This document shows, one piece after another, positions 16,648 through 24,676 of a stretch of DNA of 64,000 nucleotides. The stretch spans positions 1 to 64,000 of the forward strand of contig JACJWC010000001.1 of assembly GCA_020637335.1 (NCBI GenBank). Reading direction: 5' to 3'. The translations under genes and the position numbers were made by a program. Under the pieces are notes generated by a model. The model ran no database searches. It saw nothing but the letters and a program-made list of their open reading frames with translations, and was not told the origin of the DNA. The stretch is from Acidobacteriota bacterium. Its GTDB lineage: Bacteria > Acidobacteriota > Holophagae > Acanthopleuribacterales > Acanthopleuribacteraceae. Position 1 is the first letter of the stretch. Each line of letters opens with the position of its first letter.

Positions 16648-17648
16648 AACGACATCGGTTCTTGCCTCTTTTTGTTTTGGTTCTGCTTAGCCATCTCGCG
16701 GGTGTTGGCTATTGGCTTTGGGACAATTATCGAAAATTGCATACCCCAAAGATTCAAAAAGAACGCATTATCAAAATTCGACCGGGCGCTGGGCTTTCTG
16801 AGGTACTTACCGAGTTGGAACGGCTAAAAATTTTGCCCAACCCGCTGTTTACCCGATTGTATTTGCGTGTCGCGTTTCCGGACCTGGTATTGAAACGCGG
16901 AACGTATGAGATTCCGGAGCGCGCCAGCGGCTGGGATGTATTGAACTTGATCCATCAAGGTCACGTTCTACAAAAGGCCGTCACCTTGCCTGAAGGTCTG
17001 GACAAATGGGAAACGGCGGCATTATTGGGGACAACGGATTGGGGAGATGAAGCGGCTTTTTTAGCCCTTATCAACAATCCAGAGCCCATTCGCGACCTGG
17101 ACCCAAACGCGACAGATTTGGAAGGTTACCTGTTTCCCGAGACTTACTACTTCGAAGAGTCTGCCACGCCCAAGGACATCATTTCCCATATGATCACCCT
17201 GTTCCGCAAGAGAACAAAAGCCTACAAAAACGACCTGGACCAATCGGGTTTGAGTCTTCGCCAGTGGGTAACCTTGGCTTCCTTAATTGAGAAAGAGACC
17301 GCCATCAACAGTGAACGATTTGCCATTTCCGGTGTATTCCATCGCCGCCTGGAACGCCATATGCTGTTGCAATGCGATCCAACCATCATCTATGCGCTTA
17401 AACTAGATAACCAATACCGCGGAAAAATTTACCAAAGTCAGATCAAATACCCTCATCCTTACAACACCTATGTTTATTCCGGATTGCCGCCCGGCCCCAT
17501 TGCGTCTCCCAGCCTAAGCTGCCTGGCAGCGGCCCTGAAACCCGAAAGCCACGACTACCTCTATTTCGTGGCCAAAAACGATGGCAGTCATCATTTCTCT
17601 AAAACATTGGCCGAGCACAACCGGGCCGTGCAGAAGTACCGGCGATGA
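16644..17648 (+). CDS. mltG: Endolytic transglycosylase MltG
   Basis: MltG cleaves nascent peptidoglycan strands at the inner membrane and sets glycan length. The 334-residue protein has an N-terminal membrane anchor ('FLPLFVLVLLSHLAGVGYWL'). A LysM-like YceG region follows, and then the catalytic part with Glu in 'ASLIEKETA', then 'ISGVFHRRL' and 'VYSGLPPGPIASPS'. The GTG start overlaps the upstream stop by 4 bases. The downstream gene also overlaps by 4 bases, so this is one coupled operon. Confidence 0.95.
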   Translation: MKRHRFLPLFVLVLLSHLAGVGYWLWDNYRKLHTPKIQKERIIKIRPGAGLSEVLTELERLKILPNPLFTRLYLRVAFPDLVLKRGTYEIPERASGWDVLNLIHQGHVLQKAVTLPEGLDKWETAALLGTTDWGDEAAFLALINNPEPIRDLDPNATDLEGYLFPETYYFEESATPKDIISHMITLFRKRTKAYKNDLDQSGLSLRQWVTLASLIEKETAINSERFAISGVFHRRLERHMLLQCDPTIIYALKLDNQYRGKIYQSQIKYPHPYNTYVYSGLPPGPIASPSLSCLAAALKPESHDYLYFVAKNDGSHHFSKTLAEHNRAVQKYRR

Positions 17649-17875
17649 AGGTTCAACTGCTTTGTGGAAAAGCCGCTTTAAACTTCTTAACCAGTAACAT
17701 GCCTGCCCATGAAGGCCTGTACTTGGCCACCGTTCTCGACGGAAAAGCGGGCAAGGTCCTTCTGCATTTTGCAGATCAGAGTCAGAACCAAATCTTCGAA
17801 ATGTTAGCCGATCTCAAGGGAAGGTTCCCCAACCAATGGGCACAACTTACAGAATTCGAACCAGATCCTGAATGA
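17645..17875 (+). CDS. DUF4911-like small protein
   Basis: The 76-residue protein has the layout I associate with DUF4911: an N-terminal beta strand, a helix ending in 'HEGLYLATVLDG', a 'GKVLLHFAD' strand, and an amphipathic helix ending in 'LADLKGRF'. The family function is not known. It is coupled to mltG by an ATGA overlap. The final 29 bases overlap the convergent homoserine dehydrogenase gene. The family match is from memory of the pattern and should be checked by profile search. Confidence 0.6.
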   Translation: MKVQLLCGKAALNFLTSNMPAHEGLYLATVLDGKAGKVLLHFADQSQNQIFEMLADLKGRFPNQWAQLTEFEPDPE

Positions 17876-18848
17876 GCGCAGAACCGGTTTCTTTAGGACC
17901 CGCGCCCGGACCCTGCAAATAGACCGAACCCAAATCTTCGGTTTCGACAAGGATGCCATTGGTCGCGCCAGATATTTGGGATAAGGGGTGATTGATATCA
18001 AATGCCTGGGGCAGGATACGGACTCCTTCTGGTCGAATGTCAGCTATCAATTTGATCCGAGACCCCAACTGTTTCGCCTGTTGGACCTGGACCATGGGAT
18101 AGTTGCGTATGCCCTTGCATTGTGCTTTATCGCTTTCCAAATCCCGATCAAAGGCAATTCGGTAGAGAATTAGGGCTTTGGCCAGGGTGTCCAACCCGTC
18201 AATATCAGCAGAGGGGTCGGGTTCGGCATATCCGCGCTTCTGCGCTTCGGCCAGGGCCTGATCAAACGGTTGGCCTAAGCCCATCTGGTCCAAGATGAAA
18301 TTGCAGGTGCCGTTCATAACACCTAAGATCTTTTTGACCCCATTGGCTTTCAGGGTTTCGAGCACTTGGACACACGGTGTGCCGGCCATGACCGTCGCTT
18401 CGAATCCCAAATGCAGGCCTTTTTCAGCAGCCAAACCTTTTAATTCAGAATAGTGCCGGGCCACAGGGCCCTTATTGGCACTGAGCACGTGGATACCGCG
18501 GTTTAGCGCCGTTATGCAATGTTGATAGGCGACCTGAGGATTGGAAAGGTCGGTGGGACTGACCTCCACAACCGCATTCAGGTTAGCATTGTGTAAAAAT
18601 TGATCCGAATCCCAATTTTGCTCGTATGATTGGAAAAGCGGCCGATTCCCCGGCCAGGCACCAACGTCAGCAAGGTTCAGGCCTTGCTCGGAATAGATAC
18701 AACCTTTGCTACGTGTGGAAATCCCCACAAGAAGTATCTTGGTTGCATATTGTTCCTGAATCCAATGAAGACGGTTGCGCAAAACCTGCACAAACCCTTT
18801 GCCCACAAATCCAAACCCAATTAAACCAACCCGAAACTCCTTGGTCAT
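17847..18848 (-). CDS. hom: Homoserine dehydrogenase, short form without ACT domain
   Basis: This NAD(P)-dependent enzyme reduces aspartate semialdehyde to homoserine in threonine and methionine synthesis. The Rossmann motif is 'GLIGFGFVGKGFVQVL', and 'VLSANKGPVARH' carries the conserved Lys. 'ADIDGLDTLAKALIL' is the catalytic-domain signature. At 333 residues it ends after the catalytic domain, so the C-terminal ACT domain used for threonine feedback in most bacterial enzymes is missing. The ATG at 18848 has GGAGG 5 bases upstream. The gene stands alone, divergent from the PilZ gene. Confidence 0.93.
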   Translation of the reverse strand: MTKEFRVGLIGFGFVGKGFVQVLRNRLHWIQEQYATKILLVGISTRSKGCIYSEQGLNLADVGAWPGNRPLFQSYEQNWDSDQFLHNANLNAVVEVSPTDLSNPQVAYQHCITALNRGIHVLSANKGPVARHYSELKGLAAEKGLHLGFEATVMAGTPCVQVLETLKANGVKKILGVMNGTCNFILDQMGLGQPFDQALAEAQKRGYAEPDPSADIDGLDTLAKALILYRIAFDRDLESDKAQCKGIRNYPMVQVQQAKQLGSRIKLIADIRPEGVRILPQAFDINHPLSQISGATNGILVETEDLGSVYLQGPGAGPKETGSALIQDLVRIL

Positions 18849-18942
18849 AAGGCCTCCAAAAAAGTGCCCAAGCTTAACACAAATTAGTTCTACCGCCGGT
18901 CATCCGTGCACGTAAACAAGTAGCGATATCAGGAGAAGAATC

Positions 18943-19389
18943 ATGCGTTCCCCTCACATTCGGTCACCGCGTCTGACGTTTAAATCCCCCGTTTTGGTAC
19001 ACATAGGCGAGGGCCACGAAGCTCACATGACCAATTTGAGCCTGGAGGGCTGTCGGCTCCTATCTCAGGATTGGTTTGCTGTATCGCCTTCCAACCTCAA
19101 GCTACGGCTTCAGTTACCCTACAGCAGTGCAACCCTGGTTCAGGGTCAGGTGACAAACGCCCACATGGTGAATGACCCAAAATTGGGTCGCGTATATCAG
19201 CTGGGCATTCAATTTGATCAAACCGACCCGCGTTTCCACGAGTTTGAAACGTGGTTGATTCGAGCCGCACGCGCTCAAAAGGAACACCGACTGCGTATTT
19301 TTGAAAGTCAGGACGATGTTCAAGCCGCAGCGCTGCTCATGCAAATCAGACTAAAAAATGCCCTTGAAGCGGAGGAAAAAAGGCGATAA
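18943..19389 (+). CDS. PilZ domain protein
   Basis: The 148-residue protein has a PilZ domain, the usual c-di-GMP receptor. It shows an N-terminal 'RSPRLTF' in the position of RxxxR and 'TNLSLEGCRLL' for the D/NxSxxG motif. A basic helical tail follows. It would couple c-di-GMP levels to surface behaviour; an EAL protein is encoded at the right edge of the window. The ATG follows AGGAGA. It is upstream of the sigma factor and kinase, but whether they share a transcript is open. Confidence 0.8.
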   Translation: MRSPHIRSPRLTFKSPVLVHIGEGHEAHMTNLSLEGCRLLSQDWFAVSPSNLKLRLQLPYSSATLVQGQVTNAHMVNDPKLGRVYQLGIQFDQTDPRFHEFETWLIRAARAQKEHRLRIFESQDDVQAAALLMQIRLKNALEAEEKRR

Positions 19390-19426
19390 TGGACTGCCTC
19401 TAAATCATTGCTTCTGGCATGGTCCC

Positions 19427-19987
19427 ATGAATGAACCTTTCCACCCGGAAACCACGGCACAGTTACTTTTTCGCATTCGCACAGGCGACACCAACGCGCA
19501 GGAACAGCTGATCCAGCGTTTTCTGCCCAAACTCCAATACTGGGCGCACGGTCGTTTGCCGGCCCACGCCAAGGACCTACAGGAAACAGACGACCTTGTC
19601 CAAAACACGCTGATCCGCGCCTTGGGCCGCATCCATGAGTTTGAGTCGCGTGGGGAAGGTGCCTTCCTGGCTTATCTTCGCCAAATCATGATGAATTTGG
19701 TGCGCGATGAAGTATCCAAAAAAAGGCCGGTCCGGGTTGAAGAGATACCGGAAATTGCAGATCCCTCTCCGGGCCCTTCGAAAATGGTGTTATCGGCCGA
19801 ACAACGCGAACGTTATGAACAAGGATTAAAAAAACTGAGTGAGGAACAGAGCCAGGCCCTGATCATGCGGTTAGAGTTCGGATACAGTTATGCCGAAATT
19901 GCTCAAGCCTTTGAGAAGCCTTCTGCAGATGCGGCGCGCATGATGGTGGGTCGCGCGATCCAGGCTCTGGCACGTGCCATGTCATGA
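19427..19987 (+). CDS. ECF-type sigma-70 family sigma factor
   Basis: The protein of about 186 residues has region 2 ('ETDDLVQNTLIRALGRIHEF' and the following helix) and region 4 ('EFGYSYAEIAQAFEKPSADA'), with no regions 1 or 3. This is the ECF layout of the subgroup often found beside Ser/Thr kinases. I chose ATG 19427 because region 2 starts shortly after it; ATG 19358, inside the PilZ gene, would add 23 residues without similarity. No good Shine-Dalgarno is visible at either. The stop overlaps the kinase start by 4 bases (ATGA). No anti-sigma factor is seen, so control through the kinase is plausible. Confidence 0.85.
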   Translation: MNEPFHPETTAQLLFRIRTGDTNAQEQLIQRFLPKLQYWAHGRLPAHAKDLQETDDLVQNTLIRALGRIHEFESRGEGAFLAYLRQIMMNLVRDEVSKKRPVRVEEIPEIADPSPGPSKMVLSAEQRERYEQGLKKLSEEQSQALIMRLEFGYSYAEIAQAFEKPSADAARMMVGRAIQALARAMS

Positions 19988-22665
19988 CCACCGATCCGGA
20001 TACAGACTCTTCAACCCCTTCAGCGGAACCCCTTGCCCAGGCCATCGCAGATCATGTGCCGATCGATTGGCAAGAGGCAACTGCTGGACCAGACCCCGAT
20101 CGGTTCCATCAGAACTTGCTCATTATTGAGGCGATCGCAGAAGAGTTCCGGGACCTGGAACCACCGCTCGCCCAGGAACCTTCTCTTTTGCCGTCCCTGT
20201 TCCAGTGGGGTCATCTGGAAATACGCGAAAAGATTGGGGAAGGCGGTTATGGTGAGGTCTTTCGCGCCTGGGATCAGGTTCTTCATCGCGAGGTAGCCCT
20301 GAAACTGTGTCGCAGCGATCGGCTCCAGCTAGCTGGCCACCGCTCCTATCTGGAAGAGGCCCGGAGATTAGCGCGTGTTCGCCACCCACACGTCCTGGCC
20401 ATTCACGGTGCCGATATTCGCGATAACCGGGTAGGCTTATGGTGTGACTTACTGGAAGGCCAAACCCTGTCCAAATACCAGGAACACAACGGCCCACTGA
20501 CGTTGGGGGAGCTATTAACCTTAACCGAACAGCTCGCTTCCGCCATGATGGCCGTTCATCAAGCGGGCATGGTTCATGGGGACATTAAGGCGGCAAACCT
20601 ATTTCGCAAACCGGATGGCAAGCTCATCCTTATGGATTTTGGGGCGGTCACCGAACCGAGTAAAAGTTCCAGTCATCAGGCTGTTGTTGGTACCCCCCTT
20701 TACATGGCGCCGGAACTACTGGAAGAAGGTCAGCCAACACCCCAATCCGACTGTTTTTCAGCTGGGGTTTTGCTCTACAAGTTGGCCACCAATAGTTTTC
20801 CCTACACAGGCAAAAACCTGCTGGAGTTAATCGGCAACATCAACCGTGCTATCGTGCCGCAAGTGGTCTCCTTGCGACCCGATTTGCCCAAAGCCTTTAG
20901 CCAGCTGGTGCTTGACCTGCTCGACCGAGATCCCCAAAAACGGCCCGATGCCCAAGCACTGCTCCAACGTATTCGTTGGATCCAAAACGCGCCGCGACGC
21001 GCGCGAAAACGGCGCATCCAAATCGCAATTTTTTCCAGTATCAGCCTGGTCGCCCTGATCTTTGGCCTAATGAGCTGGCGCTTGGCCACTGAGGTAACAA
21101 GGGTCAAACAAGAACGCCAAAAAGCCCAAAACCTTGCCCTGTTCATGACCGATCTTTTTGATGCCGCCAAACCCGCAGCCACTCTTGGCCGAGAGGTTTC
21201 CTTACGCGAAGCTGTTGATATGGGCATCTCCAGTTTGAGAATCGATAACCCCTTAAATGCCGACATAAAAGCCGACCTGCAATGGGTGCTGGGCAATGTG
21301 AAACAGAACTTGGGCGACCTTAAACAAGCCCAGACCCTTTTGGAGGATGCCTATCACAATGCCGAATTGAGTTATGGTCCAAACCACCCAACAACCTTGG
21401 GCATTCTGGGAACACGCGTCTCAAATTTGGTTTCCTTAGGTCATTTCCCCGAGGCGGAATCGCTGGCCAAAGAGCTTTTGCAGCGGACTGATTCCACTCA
21501 TCAACCACTGGAGAAACTCAAAGCCTTAAACCGCTTCTCGGAAGCGCTATTTTTTGCCCATCAATACGAATCGGCTTTGGAAAAGTGCCAAATAGCCTTG
21601 GATTTGGTGCCTGCCGTTCCCAATTTGGGGTCCGAAGAATACGCAGAATTATTGGACCGCGTGGGCAATATTTATCGCCTGCTCAACCAAATGGACAAAG
21701 CGGAGCAGTATTTGCGCCAAGGCTTGGAACTGCGCCTGAATGCCCTGCCCGCCAACCACCCTCAACTCGCGCTGTCCTATGAATCGCTGTCCGAACTGCT
21801 GGAAACCAAAGGGCAGTTAAACTTAGCCATTCCCTATGCAGAAAAAACCCTGGCAATTTACAGCCAAGTGCTGCCCGCGCTCCATCCCAATCGTGCGGTG
21901 GCACATGATGACCTGGGTCGGCTTTATCAGGCAACAGGCCAATGGGACAAGGCTAGAGAAAATTTCGAAGCAGCCCTGAGGTTGACTGAAAACATTTTCC
22001 CTGCGGATCATCCGCGTCTGGCCGTTCACCTCAATAATTACGCCAACCATTTCCTGGATATGGGCTTACCGGAACAAGCGTTAAGCCTTTTGGCTCGGGT
22101 GGGTCCAATCCTGGCCACCAATTATGGAGAATCCTCCTCTACCTATGCCGAATTTGAGGTTGGTGTTGGGAATGCGCACCTACTCCTCGGCAATCTGGAT
22201 TTGGCCGAACGCTATTATCGATCGGCCCTTGCCAAGGTTCAGGGTCCGGACGGATCGTGGAGTCGAACCATCGTGAACAATAATTTGGGTGAGTTATTTG
22301 GGCGAAAAGGCGATTTTAAGGCCAGTGAAGAATTCTTCGAGGCCGCTTTAACCGAATGTGGTGAAGAACCTATGTTGGCGGCATTAGTCAGAGTGTATCG
22401 AGCAGAGGAACGCAATTTGGCAGGACAGTGCGAGGCTGCGGCCCAGGATTTGGATCAAGCGGAACCCATCATTGTGGATCAGTTCGGACAAGGCGGCTTG
22501 GAATACCTGAAATGCCGTGCCAATCGCGCATTCCTGATGAAGTGTCAGGGTAGAAGGGAACAGGCTTTAATAGCATGGCAGGACTTGGAGCCCGCAATGC
22601 AAAAAGCCTTTGGATGGCCTGAGCATCCCGAATTACGCAAATGGCAGGCGCGCTTTCAGCCTTAA
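19984..22665 (+). CDS. Transmembrane Ser/Thr protein kinase with TPR repeats
   Basis: The 893-residue protein has a Hanks-type kinase domain at about residues 75-335. It includes the Gly loop 'IGEGGYGEVFRAW', the Lys in 'REVALKLC', the catalytic loop 'HGDIKAAN' (HGD in place of HRD, a non-RD kinase), 'MDFGAVTEP' and 'YMAPELLEEG'. One membrane helix lies near residues 347-372. From about residue 400 to the end there are tandem tetratricopeptide repeats, for example 'AEQYLRQGLELRLNALPANH', likely a protein-interaction or sensing array. It is coupled by a 4-base overlap to the ECF sigma factor, suggesting one signalling unit. The last 4 bases are shared with the convergent deaminase gene. Confidence 0.93.
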   Translation: MTTDPDTDSSTPSAEPLAQAIADHVPIDWQEATAGPDPDRFHQNLLIIEAIAEEFRDLEPPLAQEPSLLPSLFQWGHLEIREKIGEGGYGEVFRAWDQVLHREVALKLCRSDRLQLAGHRSYLEEARRLARVRHPHVLAIHGADIRDNRVGLWCDLLEGQTLSKYQEHNGPLTLGELLTLTEQLASAMMAVHQAGMVHGDIKAANLFRKPDGKLILMDFGAVTEPSKSSSHQAVVGTPLYMAPELLEEGQPTPQSDCFSAGVLLYKLATNSFPYTGKNLLELIGNINRAIVPQVVSLRPDLPKAFSQLVLDLLDRDPQKRPDAQALLQRIRWIQNAPRRARKRRIQIAIFSSISLVALIFGLMSWRLATEVTRVKQERQKAQNLALFMTDLFDAAKPAATLGREVSLREAVDMGISSLRIDNPLNADIKADLQWVLGNVKQNLGDLKQAQTLLEDAYHNAELSYGPNHPTTLGILGTRVSNLVSLGHFPEAESLAKELLQRTDSTHQPLEKLKALNRFSEALFFAHQYESALEKCQIALDLVPAVPNLGSEEYAELLDRVGNIYRLLNQMDKAEQYLRQGLELRLNALPANHPQLALSYESLSELLETKGQLNLAIPYAEKTLAIYSQVLPALHPNRAVAHDDLGRLYQATGQWDKARENFEAALRLTENIFPADHPRLAVHLNNYANHFLDMGLPEQALSLLARVGPILATNYGESSSTYAEFEVGVGNAHLLLGNLDLAERYYRSALAKVQGPDGSWSRTIVNNNLGELFGRKGDFKASEEFFEAALTECGEEPMLAALVRVYRAEERNLAGQCEAAAQDLDQAEPIIVDQFGQGGLEYLKCRANRAFLMKCQGRREQALIAWQDLEPAMQKAFGWPEHPELRKWQARFQP

Positions 22666-23168
22666 GGCGATTCGGGTTGGTTTCCGGTTTGTTGCTGGTA
22701 AGAAGTGACTTCCTCATGGATGACCACCAGCTCAACGCCAGAGTGGGCCAAAATCATTCGACTGTCCTGACCGGCATGGTAACGTCGCCAAGCTACCACC
22801 CTGCGGATCCCGACGGAGGCAATTAACATGGCGCAGGTCCGACAAGGTTCCATGCTGCAATACAGGGTTGCACCCTGAACCGCAATCCCATGGCGCGCAG
22901 CCTGACAAATGGCATTTTGCTCTGCGTGGATGGTACGCACACAATGGGTCCGTACCGTTCCATCCTCGTCCAGCATCTGTTTGAATAGATGACCGTCTTC
23001 ATCACAGTGTGGGTGTCCGGGCGGCGAACCCACATACCCTGTCGCCACAATCTGGCGATCTTTGACAATTAAACTGCCCGAACGACCGCGGTCGCAGGTA
23101 GCCCGTTTGGCCACAGCATCGACCAAACCCAAAAAGTATTCATCCCAGGAGGGTCGGGTGTTAGTCAT
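22662..23168 (-). CDS. dCMP deaminase family protein (ComEB-like)
   Basis: The enzyme deaminates dCMP to dUMP for thymidylate synthesis. Its zinc site is complete: His-Ala-Glu in 'TIHAEQNAI' and two cysteines in 'MEPCRTCAMLI'. An additional 'RGRSGSLIV' and the Cys/His-rich 'GHPHCDEDG' insertion are typical for dCMP rather than cytidine deaminases. The 168-residue length fits. It overlaps the upstream ArfB-like gene by 8 bases and the convergent kinase by 4. Confidence 0.88.
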   Translation of the reverse strand: MTNTRPSWDEYFLGLVDAVAKRATCDRGRSGSLIVKDRQIVATGYVGSPPGHPHCDEDGHLFKQMLDEDGTVRTHCVRTIHAEQNAICQAARHGIAVQGATLYCSMEPCRTCAMLIASVGIRRVVAWRRYHAGQDSRMILAHSGVELVVIHEEVTSYQQQTGNQPESP

Positions 23169-23580
23169 GCCAATCCTCTTTTCGGCGCATTTTTTTGAGA
23201 TCTGAACGCTTGCGTTTGGCTTCCAATCGTTGCGCCCGGGCTTGGTCGCTGGGTTGGGTAACCCGTCTCTTTTTGGGTGGATGCATGCATTGCTTCAATT
23301 TGAGGACCAAGCGTAAACGTGCGTCAATGCGGTTTTGTTCCTGGGAACGAAAGCGCCGGGCGACAATGAGCCACTCTCCCGCTTCATTAATTTGGCGGTG
23401 TTCTTTGGCGCGAAAACGGGCTTCCCAATCGTCTGGTAAACCGGATAGGGCTAAATCAAATCGCAATTGCACGGCCGTTGCCACCTTATTGACATTCTGG
23501 CCCCCAGGCCCGGAGGCATGAATGAATTTTTCGGTTAATGCCGCCTCTGGTACGGTGTAATGTTCTGAAACTTCAAGCAT
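23161..23580 (-). CDS. arfB: Alternative ribosome-rescue peptidyl-tRNA hydrolase ArfB (YaeJ-like)
   Basis: ArfB releases peptides from ribosomes stalled on mRNAs without a stop codon. The catalytic GGQ is in 'HASGPGGQNVNKVATAV', and the tail is highly basic ('RAQRLEAKRKRSDLKKMRRK'), as needed to enter the empty mRNA channel. Class I release-factor recognition domains are absent. At 139 residues the length is typical. The ATG at 23580 has a perfect AGGAGG upstream; a longer reading from 23652 lacks one. It overlaps the upstream methyltransferase by 8 bases. Confidence 0.92.
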   Translation of the reverse strand: MLEVSEHYTVPEAALTEKFIHASGPGGQNVNKVATAVQLRFDLALSGLPDDWEARFRAKEHRQINEAGEWLIVARRFRSQEQNRIDARLRLVLKLKQCMHPPKKRRVTQPSDQARAQRLEAKRKRSDLKKMRRKEDWHD

Positions 23581-24676
23581 TATTGCCTCCTGAAAACAAC
23601 GCATAAATTGCCACCTCGGGCAATTGTTCGCGAACGATTCGCTCCATCTCACTTACAAAGCCGCGACTGGCCAAAACGACCAAGTCCGGATTGAGCCGAG
23701 CCAGGTCCTGGGGCGGATGGACAGGAATTCCGCCCAGCTCGGATAGGTGCCGCGCGAGATGGGTATCAACAACCGCAACTGGTTGAAATCCACCATAACG
23801 GCGCGCAATATCAAATAAACGCCCACCACCAAAAGAGACGCAACGCTGGTGGGTCGGCATGGCTGCCACCCGCGCCCGCAGGGTTCGGCGATTATCCGAG
23901 AGGTTCTGGGCATATGAAGCAAACAGATCTTTTTCAGGACCAGGGGATTTTTCGTAAACCTGGCGGGGGCCTTTGCTCACCAATACACTTAAATTCTCCT
24001 GCAGCGGATCCGCAAACCAATGCTCAATCTGCCAGCCCGTTCTGCCCAAAAGCTGTATCAAGCTTGATTTGGAAAAGTGGTAGCGGTGTTTATCGATGAA
24101 AAACTCTTCATACACATCGGGTCGTTGGATAAAAGCGAGATCCGGTACCTCAATAAAAAGCAGACCGTCGGGTTTTAAGGCCTCGTGCAGCTGGCATAAG
24201 ACGCTACTCGGATGTTCCAAATGCTCTAAGGTGTGACTGCAATACATAAAATCATAGGTGTGCTTGGCCAATGCGAGGTTTTCGATACGGTCCCACCACA
24301 GGTTGCGCAGGTTCAAATCCTGGAGAGCTGGTTTTAAGCGGGTATCGGGTTCAATGGCATCAATCAGGGTGTGCGGGAATTGTTTGAGCAGGCTGCGCAC
24401 AAAGGCGCCGCGATTGGTTCCCACCTCCAAAACGGAATTGGGCTGAATAAGCGGCTTGAGCCAAGTCAGGTGTTGGGCGACCCGCAACCCTTTGCCAATC
24501 CTGATGTTACCCCAATTGGCATCCCCACTTATCGCCACGGTTTTTTCGGGTTGGCGAAAACGCGGTAAACTCTGGCACAGACCACATTCGCGACATACGT
24601 AAATGCGTTGGTCCGTTTGTCCAGGCTGGTAAACGGGCGCTAATCGTTGCGAATCGCAAAGATCACAGCGGTCCAT
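23573..24676 (-). CDS. Class I SAM-dependent methyltransferase (sugar C-methyltransferase type)
   Basis: The 367-residue protein has three parts. First is an N-terminal zinc-binding module with 'MDRCDLCDSQ' and 'YVCRECGLCQSLP'. A SAM-binding core follows, with motif I 'VLEVGTNRGAFVRSLL' and 'MYCSHTLEHLEHP'. Last is a C-terminal Rossmann-like module ending 'YALFSGGNNA'. This order matches NDP-sugar C-methyltransferases (methyltransf_13/23/14). It probably methylates a sugar nucleotide for surface glycans, though no sugar genes are adjacent. I chose ATG 24676; the longer frame from 24703 starts at TTG. It overlaps the PP2C gene by 14 bases. Confidence 0.85.
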   Translation of the reverse strand: MDRCDLCDSQRLAPVYQPGQTDQRIYVCRECGLCQSLPRFRQPEKTVAISGDANWGNIRIGKGLRVAQHLTWLKPLIQPNSVLEVGTNRGAFVRSLLKQFPHTLIDAIEPDTRLKPALQDLNLRNLWWDRIENLALAKHTYDFMYCSHTLEHLEHPSSVLCQLHEALKPDGLLFIEVPDLAFIQRPDVYEEFFIDKHRYHFSKSSLIQLLGRTGWQIEHWFADPLQENLSVLVSKGPRQVYEKSPGPEKDLFASYAQNLSDNRRTLRARVAAMPTHQRCVSFGGGRLFDIARRYGGFQPVAVVDTHLARHLSELGGIPVHPPQDLARLNPDLVVLASRGFVSEMERIVREQLPEVAIYALFSGGNNA

